A stretch of DNA of 64,000 bases, taken from assembly GCA_028583605.1 (NCBI GenBank), contig CM053327.1, forward strand, positions 29,686,626 to 29,750,625. The letters run 5' to 3'. This document shows positions 47,601-56,600 of the stretch, one piece after another. The notes under the pieces were generated by a model. That model made no database searches, had not been told where the DNA came from, and was given only the letters and a program-made list of their open reading frames with translations. Within the stretch, counting starts at the first letter, position 1, and the number at the start of each line of letters is the position of its first letter. This stretch comes from Dastarcus helophoroides (lineage: Eukaryota; Arthropoda; Insecta; Coleoptera; Bothrideridae). The translations under genes and the position numbers were made by a program.

Positions 47601-50600
47601 TTCCACCCAGATCCCAAAAACATATCCACTTTTAATATATCGGAGCAACGTGTATTTTATCGTTTTGATTAAAAATATATACTTACGTATACAGCGTGAT
47701 GCAGATAAAAGGGATACATTTATTATTTCATTGGAAAAATTCCTGAAATAGGTCGATTTTTATATCTTTTGCGATCTCCTGATAACTAGTTTCAGAAAAA
47801 AAATGGGCGGCCTTTAAGACTGCCGATGGAAATGAAAACTTAAAACTAGGAAATATGTAGTGTATTCAAACCCCCACTAGGAAACAAGTCAGTCACTGTC
47901 AGTCAAAATGACCTACCTTTTTATATTTGTGATTTGGATGTTTGTATCATGTGGAAACGAATCTATTGTTGCTAATAAAATACACTTTTATATGCTCTAA
48001 TTTTAACAGCAGAACATACTTTTAACATTAGGTAATGCGTTATGGTCACGCGAAACCACAGGTGCTCAATGGGCCTAAAAAGCTTTTGCTTCAATAAGTA
48101 TAATTTAGTAAAAAAATCAATACCAAATACAGTCTAATTTTGGCTTTTTGTTTCAGGAAATTTTCGACTTCTCTATGATCGAAATAAATTAGTCAGTAAT
48201 TCGAAATATCAAGGAAAGTCTTCTGCAGTTTATACAAATCTAAATGGTTAGTAAACTTATAAATAATTTGGTATGTAAATATTTGTTGAAGTCATAACAT
48301 AATTTAAGAATGTACTATTTACTTTTTTCATTTTTATTATTTTTACTGATTAATACTGGAATTTATTTATAACAATAAAAAGAAATGGACGTGGCATTCA
48401 TGGAGGAGAGCCGCCGAGTTGTTTTGTTTTTTTTTTCTCTTTTTACTTATTTTGTAGTTGTCCAGGGTCACCGTGCGATCATCAATCACCCTGGTAAAAT
48501 TTTAATAATGCTCCCACTTAGTCAATTGAAGTCGCATTCTTTTGAACATTATGCTGAAAAAAATTGTTTTTACTTTTTTTTATCTAATGCTGGATTTTAT
48601 TCAGAAAATTTCAAATTTAATCATTAAATTTAACTTAAGGCAGTTCACCTGCTGTAATCGTAACTAAAATTTTAGATCTGTGACTTAAGTCCTCGACTGC
48701 TACCATTACTCAATTGTTAGCATAGACTGTACGCGTGGATGCAATAATGCAAATCTGCAGGCCGTTTTCTAGTAGATTTTCTGATCCAACAGCACTTAAC
48801 TGCTTATGGGGTAAATTTTTTCAGCAACATTTCCATTTAAAGCCATCTAGAGGGAGTATTGGAGCTATTATGATGCTTACTTTAAGATGTTTCTCTAACT
48901 TGCTGAATGAAACATCAAAATTCTGTGAAATATTCCGACTGTCATTACGTAAAAACGCTTGAGATTCTTATGTTTTACTATTTGATTCACAATATTACCT
49001 TCAGTATTTGATATTTTATCAAAATCTGTATTTGATATTTTATCAAAATCTGTAGAAATGTTTAGCCGGAATAAATTAAAATTTTTTCGAAAACATTTTT
49101 CGCCTATTACATGATAAAAATCGTAAATTGGACATTGAATATCTCGGCTTCGGCACGAATCTTTTAATTTTGCAGGTATACAGGGTGTTTCATAATTGCA
49201 TGCTGAACCGGCAGGGGGATATTCCTTGGGCAATTTTAAGACAAAATTTTCATATTAACATAGGTCCGGAAACGCTTCATTTTCGATATACAGGGCGGTA
49301 AAAATTGAAGAAAAAATCGGTTTTTCTTCAATATTTCTGAGACTGGTTTAGATATTTTTTTGATATTCAGTACACGATATCTGGGTATAAAAGCAAGTAT
49401 TTTGACAAAAAAACATTTGTTCTGATTCTACCAGTGGCGTTCCCACAAACAGGTCGATACACATTTTTGAAAAAAAAAATGTGACGCCAATGTTATTTTT
49501 CGAAATAAGAATTATTTTCCTAGTCTTTGTTGTGTTTCTATCAAAAATGAGCTCTTGACTTTTTGTCCTATGACGGACGGTTTCCGAATTAAAAAATAAA
49601 AATCATTTACTTGCTATGCCGCTGTGGTAGATTAATTTATTAATGAAAATTTAGTAGGCCACTGAGATTTAGTTTTGTGTTTACAACCAAGTGTCAAATT
49701 TTTCACTTCAATACTTTATCTGAATGTGAGTGATTGATAAGTATAAGAAAATATGTTTGAGAATGCTGAGTTTGCCGATATTCATTACATGTACGGTCTT
49801 GCGGATGGAAATGCATTTGAAGCCAGGCGACTGTATGCAGAGCGTTTTCTGCAAAGAGTTGGGCCAGATGCAAGAACTTTTTCAAGCGTTCATAGAAGAC
49901 TACGCGAGAAGGGATGTTTTAAACCCGATCATCACTTAAAAGGGACACAAAGAACCGCAAGAACAGAAGAAACTGAAATAGCTGTTCTTAATTCGGTTGA
50001 GCAAAATCCCGAAATAAGCACAAGGAAAATTGCTAGTAATTTAAATATCTCCCATATTTTAGTCTGGAGGATACTTCACGATTTTTTGTTATACCCTTAC
50101 CATATTCAACGGGTTCAGGCCTTACTGCCTCGGGATTTACCATTTCGTATAAATTTTTGCCAATGGTTATTCAAAAAATTGTTGAAAATCCACTATTTGA
50201 CAGAGAAGTATTATTTACTGATGAAGCCAGTTTTTCCCGAAATGCAATTAGAAACTTCCACAACAATCACTTTTGGGCTGAAGAGAACCCGCATGCCATG
50301 GTCGAAGTCAATCACCAAGAACAATTCTCGGTAAATGTGTGGGCAGGAATTGTTGACGACTATTTAATTGGACCCTTTTTTCTGCCAAGAAGATTAAATG
50401 GAGAAAATTATCGTCACTTTCTTGAAAATGATTTACCAGTGCTGTTAGAAGATGTCCATGTTTTAATCCGAAATCGAATGTGGTTTATGCACGATGGTGC
50501 CCCTGCGCATTTTAGTGTTTTGGCACGTGCATATTTGGATCAAAATTACAATAATCGCTGGATAGGCAGAGCAGGAACAGAATTATGGCCGCCTAGATTC

Positions 50601-53600
50601 CCTGACCTGAACAGTCTAGATTATTTTTTATGGGGCTATCTTAAAACCTTAGTTTATAGCACCCCAATCCAAGCTGAAGAAGAACTGAGAAATCGCATAA
50701 CAGATTCCTGCAACACTATGAGAAATACGCCAGAAATTTTTCAACGAGTACGCGAATCTATGAGAAGAAGAGTTGAGGCGTGCATACTTGCAGGTGGTGG
50801 ACATTTTCAACACCTGATATGATTTAATTAATTTCATTGTTAAGATTTCATTAATAAATTAATCTACCATAGCGGCATAGCAAGTAAATGATTTTTATTT
50901 TTTAATTCGGAAACCGGCCGTCGTAGGACAAAAAATTAAGAGCTCATTTTTGATAGAAACACAACAAAGACTAGGAAAATAATTCTTATTTTGAAAAATA
51001 GCATTGGCGTCACATTCTTTTTTTCAAAAATGTGTATCGACCTGTTTGTGGGAACGCCACTGGTGAAATCAGAACAAATGTTTTTTTTGTCAAAATACTT
51101 GCTTTTATACCCAGATATCGTGTACTGAATATCAAAAAAATATCTAAACCAGTCTCAGAAATATTGAAGAAGAACCGATTTTTTCTTCAATTTTTACCGC
51201 CCTGTATATCGAAAATGAAGCGTTTCCGGACCTATGTTAATATGAAAATTTTGTCTTAAAATTGCCCAAGGAATATTCCCCTGCCGGTTCAGCATGCAAT
51301 TATGAAACACCCTGTATAGGTGGTAGCAGTGTAGTAACTTTTATAAATAGGAAAGCTGACCGGAAACTCTTTTAAAAAAATAATTGTAGAGTGGAAGTAC
51401 CAAAGGGGGTAAGTGCCAAAAAATATGTTTTTTAGTTTTTACTTTAAATAAATACTAAATGTCATCACCAATATCCCAATAAAAGCCCTGAGTGCTAATC
51501 CTTCTGGTTTGACTACTAACCTAAATTAATTAATTAACTTAATCAGTGGATAATACGTCATAACATAACGTTTTCGTTTCATAATTCCAACCTTCGCATT
51601 TGGTACTTAGCTCTTTTGGTATTTCCACTCAACAATTATAATTTTGTTTTCAGTAGAATCCAAAAAATAATATTCCTTTCTGGTCTGTTTCAATTAATCG
51701 AAATGTCGATATAAATTCAAGATTTCAAAAGAAAATTCAAATTTCGAAAAGATGTTGAAAATTATTCGAAAAAAATTACAAATTTTAAGTTTAAGTTCAG
51801 ATATTGTCGAAATTTATTTTAAAAAATCCAGATCAAGTTAAACTTTAAATATAAAGTATTTCTTTAATGTTTAGTTTTCAGTTTAAATTTGAATCCTTAC
51901 TTTAAATTTCGAATCAAAATTCTATGTTAAAAAATTACAAAATTCATTTCATTCAAAAAATGGAACTTAAGCAAAAATATATTGTTTTCTGAGATCTTTG
52001 AAACACTTAAAGAAAATCGAAATTTTAGGAAAATGTAAGTTTATATTTCGAAAAAGTCGAAATTTTTGAAAAAGTCCAGATTATCAAATGTCGGAATTTC
52101 AAATAAAGTCGAAATTCCGAAAAAAGTACCAAAATTTAAAAAAAAAGTTAAAACAAGTTCAAAATTTTAAAAATTAAAATTTTTCAACAAAATCCAAAAT
52201 TTACAGAACAAATTGAAATTTTGAATAAACGTCGAAACGTTCAAGTCACAATTCTGAAAAATCAAAATCATTTTATTCACAAAATAGAACTGAAGCAGAC
52301 ATATATTTTTTTCCGAGATCTTTGAAACTTCAACATTTAAAAAAAAATCGAAATTTTAAGAAAATGTAAATTTATTTTTCGAAAAAGTCGAAATTTTTAA
52401 AAAAGTCCAGATTATCAAAAGTCGGGATTTCAAAAAATTTCGAATTTCCGAAAGAAGTCAAAATTTAAAAAAGTTTTAAAACAACTTCAAATTTTTAAAA
52501 ATTCAAATTTTCTAACAGAATCCACAATTTACAGAAAAAATTGAAATTTTTAATAAACGTCGAAAAGTTCTTGTCACAATTCTGGCAAGTCAAAATCATC
52601 AGAATCATTTTATTCACAAAATGGAACTGAAGCAGATATATTTTTTTCTAAAATCTTTGAAACTTCAACACTTGAAGAATATCGAAATTTTAAGAACATC
52701 TAAATTTATTTTTTAAAAAGTCGAAATTTTTGAAAAAGTCCAGATTATCAAAAGTCGATATTTTAATAAATTTCGAAATTCCGAAAGAAATGAAAATAAA
52801 AAAAAGGTTAAAACATCTTTAAATTCTTAAAAATTTAAATTTTCTAACGAAATCCACAATTTACAAAAAAAAATGAAATTTTTAATAATCGGGGAAACGT
52901 TCAGGTCACAATTCTGGAAAGTCAAAATCATCAAAATCATTTTATTCACAAAATGGAACTGAAGCAGATATATTATTTTCTAAAATCTTTGAAACTTCAA
53001 TATTTAAAGGAAATCGAAATTTAAAGAAAATGTAAATTTATTTTTCGAAAAAGTCAAAATTTTTAAAAAAGTCTAGATTATCAAAACTCGAAATATCAAA
53101 AAATTTCTAAATTCCGAAAGAAGTCAAAATTCCTAAAAAAATTTAAAACAAGTTCACATTTTTAAACACTCAAATTTTTTAACAGATCATAATTTACAAA
53201 AAAATTGAAATTCTTAAAAAATGGCTAAACTTTCAAGTCATACTTCTGGAAAGTCAAAATTTTTAAAAAAGTGTCAATCTTTAAAAACGATTATAAAAAT
53301 GGAAATTTTGAAAAGAAGTTGAAATTTGAAAAATTTCTAATTTTTTGAGAAACGTCCAAAAAGATCGAAATGTTTAGGTCAATATTTCAAAAAAGTAAAA
53401 ATTTCTACAAAACCTGAAATCCTAAAAAATTGACATTTCTCAAGAATAATCACAATTTTGGGAAAAAGTTCTCAATTGTAGAAAAAACCAAATTTTAAAA
53501 AAAGTGGAAATTTTCAACATAATCTTAAAATATAAAACCTCAACATAATAATTAAATATTTAAAAAAAGTCCTAATTTAAAAAAAAAGTCGAAATTTCCA

Positions 53601-56600
53601 ATCAAAAAGTTAAAATATTGAAAAAAAAAGTTTTGAAAATTTAGTATGTTGAAATGTCCAAATTGTTAAAAAAGTCCAAATTTTTAATAATAAATCTAAA
53701 TTTAAAAAACCGAATTTTTAAAATTAATTTAAATTTTTAACAAAATAAAATTTTTCAAAGAATTTTAAGTATTATGAAGGGAAATTTTGAGAAAAAGTTG
53801 GAATTTTGAGAAAAATTTGAAATTTTGAGGAAAAAAAATGAAATTTTGAGAAAAAGGTGGAAATTTCGATAAAAGTCTAGTTTTTCGAAAAAAAGCCCAC
53901 TTTTCAAAAAAAATTTGAAATTTTAACTCAAAATTTTCAAAGAAATTCAAAATATCAGAAAAAGTTTAATTTTCGAATTATATATACAATTATACATTTT
54001 CAAAAAGTGGTCAAAATGTCACGACAAAAAACTAGATATTCTCTGTAATTTATTTGCGAAGTATTCATATTTGTATTTTAATATAGTTTTAAGTGTTTTT
54101 CAGTGTTGAGGCCCAAACAGCGATTGACAAACCAAGATCCAACGCAATCGCTGTTTGTGGCAATCTAAAACAGATTGCCATTCCTTAATAGAAGGTACTG
54201 AAATTTAGGATTGTGAAAGGAGTGACCGGCGAAGAAAAAGCCAATAAAACTGCATACAAAAAAACTAGATTTTAGAAAAAAATTTGAGAAACAGTCGAAA
54301 TTTTTAAAAAAGTCGTCATAAAAAAAAAATCGAAATTTCCAATAAAAAGTTGACTTTAGAAGAAAAGGTTACCATTTTAAAAAAAGAAAGCTGAAATGTC
54401 TAAATTATCAAAAAAGTAGACATTTTTAATAATAAATTGAAAATTAAAAAATTTGAATTTTTAAAATAAATTCAAATTTTCAACAAAAGTAAAATTTTTT
54501 CAAAGAACTTTAAAAATTACAAAAAAAGTCGCAATTTCGAAAAAAAATTTGAAATTTTGACAAAATATTGAAATTCTGAGAAAAAATCAAATTTTGACAA
54601 AAGTCTAATTTTTCGAAGAAAAGCCCACTGTTCAAAAAACTTCTAAATTTTCTATCAGAATTTAAAAAAAAATAAAAATAATTCCAGAAAATGTTGAATT
54701 TTCAAAAAACTTGGACATTTTTAAAGAGGGGGACTAAAAAGGTATTGTGCCCCGGGTGCGAGTGAAGCCCGCTACGCCACTGTAAGTGTGACTAATATCA
54801 TTAAAGAGTGGTCTCAGCTATTGTGTAAAAAAAGAAATTTTAAAATAAAACGAATATGGGCATTTTTGGATATTCTGTGTATCTTCTTTGCGAAGCGCCA
54901 GTTCCTTAAGAAAAGCTTTCTGAAAATCTAGAATTGTGGAAGGCGTAACTGGCGAAGGAAAAGCCAATAAAATATGAATGAAAATAGACGTTTTTATCTT
55001 CCATGAAGAACACGTCCCTGGGTGGTTGGTAGCACTATTGATAACAGTTGACAAAAATTTAAAGAAAACCTATTGAAAATCAACTGACCGGTGAATTAAC
55101 TGCCTTCAAATTTCAAAAATTAAGTTGATATTTTGGATATAAGTTTAAAAGCTCCAGGTTAAACTGAAAATGTTTGGAGAAATGAAAACTGAAACATCAA
55201 ATTTCAAAAAAGAATCCTTTCGAATTTCCATTTTTCTTCTTAAAACATTGAATTTCTTCTGAAAATTTTGACTAAAATTTTTAATCACTTCACTTCAAAT
55301 TCAAAACTTCAGTGAAATTCCAGTTTAAAGTTGAAATTAAAAAAAATATAGTAATTTGAAAACAATTTTTAATTTTGGTTTGTTTTTGAATTCTCCAATT
55401 TTTCCAAACAAATGTGTTTATTTGTCACCTTAAAATCTCGATTTTTTTGTTTACTTTTCTCGCGTACTTTCTACTTTAATTAACGAATGTTGACTTTATA
55501 TTGAAAAATTTAAAATTAAAATTAAAAGTCGAAATACAGCAAAATTCGACATAAAATTAGACGTATGCAAGTAGACTACAACCCAGACTGCAAATTCATG
55601 CAGTCCTCTAGGCGTGTATAGTGAATCATAGGTAGTTGAACTACAAACAGTTGAAACACTGCCACCTAGCGAAGCGGTTGCTCTCTATGAAAGTTCCCAA
55701 AAGACAAGGATTCTAATGCACAGGCCAATAGGTTTGAACATTTATTAGATTCGAAGTTTGGAAACCAAAGACCGATTTCGACGAGATCTAACAAGATCGA
55801 AACCGGTCTTTGGTTTCCAAACTTTGAATCTAATAAATGTTCACACCTATTGGTCTCTGCATTAGAATCCTCGTCTTCTGGGGACTTTCCTAGAGAGCAA
55901 CCGTTTTGCTAGGTGGCAGAGTTTCAACTGTTGGAGTTCAGCTATCTATGATTCACTATGCACATCTAGAGGGCTACATGAATTTGCAGTCTAGGTTGTA
56001 TTTTACTTGCATGAGACACAAATGACATATAAGCGACAAAAAGACGACAAATTCAATATTATGAACGTATGCAAGTAGAATGCAACCTAGACTACAAATT
56101 CATGTAGCCTTCCAGGCGTGTATAGTGAATCATAGGTAGCTCAACTACCAACAGTTGAAACACTGCCACCTACCAAAGCGGTTGCTCTCTAGGAAATTTC
56201 CCAGAAGACAAGAAAATTTGCAGTCTGGATTGTATTCTATTTGCATACGACATTGTTGGCGATGGCCATAGTTTGTCTATGAACCAATAGGTGGCGGTAG
56301 TAATGAAAGTCACACGCTTGATGTTCGTTGATTCTTAAGTACTTACTTGTCGGGACATTTGTTAGCGTTTGAGTTGGATATACCAAACTGACGAGATCTA
56401 ACAAGATCAAAACCGGTCTTTGGTTTCCAAACTTCAAATCTAATGAATGTTCAAACCTATTTGTGCATTAGAATAAAATTGGACATTAAATACAAACTCT
56501 CAAAAAGTACTTTTTATACTGATTTTTTTTAATTGGCGTTTTTTCTTCAAAGTTTTATCGGGAAATTTTGATTTTAATCTTGAAATATTGTCCTCTCATA

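Larger units (their letters stand above)
51660..54782. repeat. A-rich AAATTTCG-derived block ending in a hAT-like terminus
   Basis: About 3 kb of GTCGAAATTTTGAAAAAG-type words. It includes the ~330-bp tandem repeat (51940-53250) and a family B element (54035-54262). It ends at CGGGTGCGAGTGAAGCCCGC followed by TACGCCACTG (to 54782). Read inverted, CAGTGGCGTAGCGGGC resembles a hAT-type terminal repeat. A matching left end and duplication were not found. Confidence 0.5.

Noticed and set aside
47519..47700. Extra ETS exon after the TTTTTGCAG acceptor
   Set aside because: The frame is open and joins exon 6 correctly, but the only good-looking donor leaves phase 0, which does not fit exon 7. Donors in the right phase are weak.
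48385..48627. 80-codon frame with a signal-peptide-like start (nested gene)
   Set aside because: The hydrophobic stretch is the translation of a pyrimidine tract before the candidate microexon; that reading explains it better.
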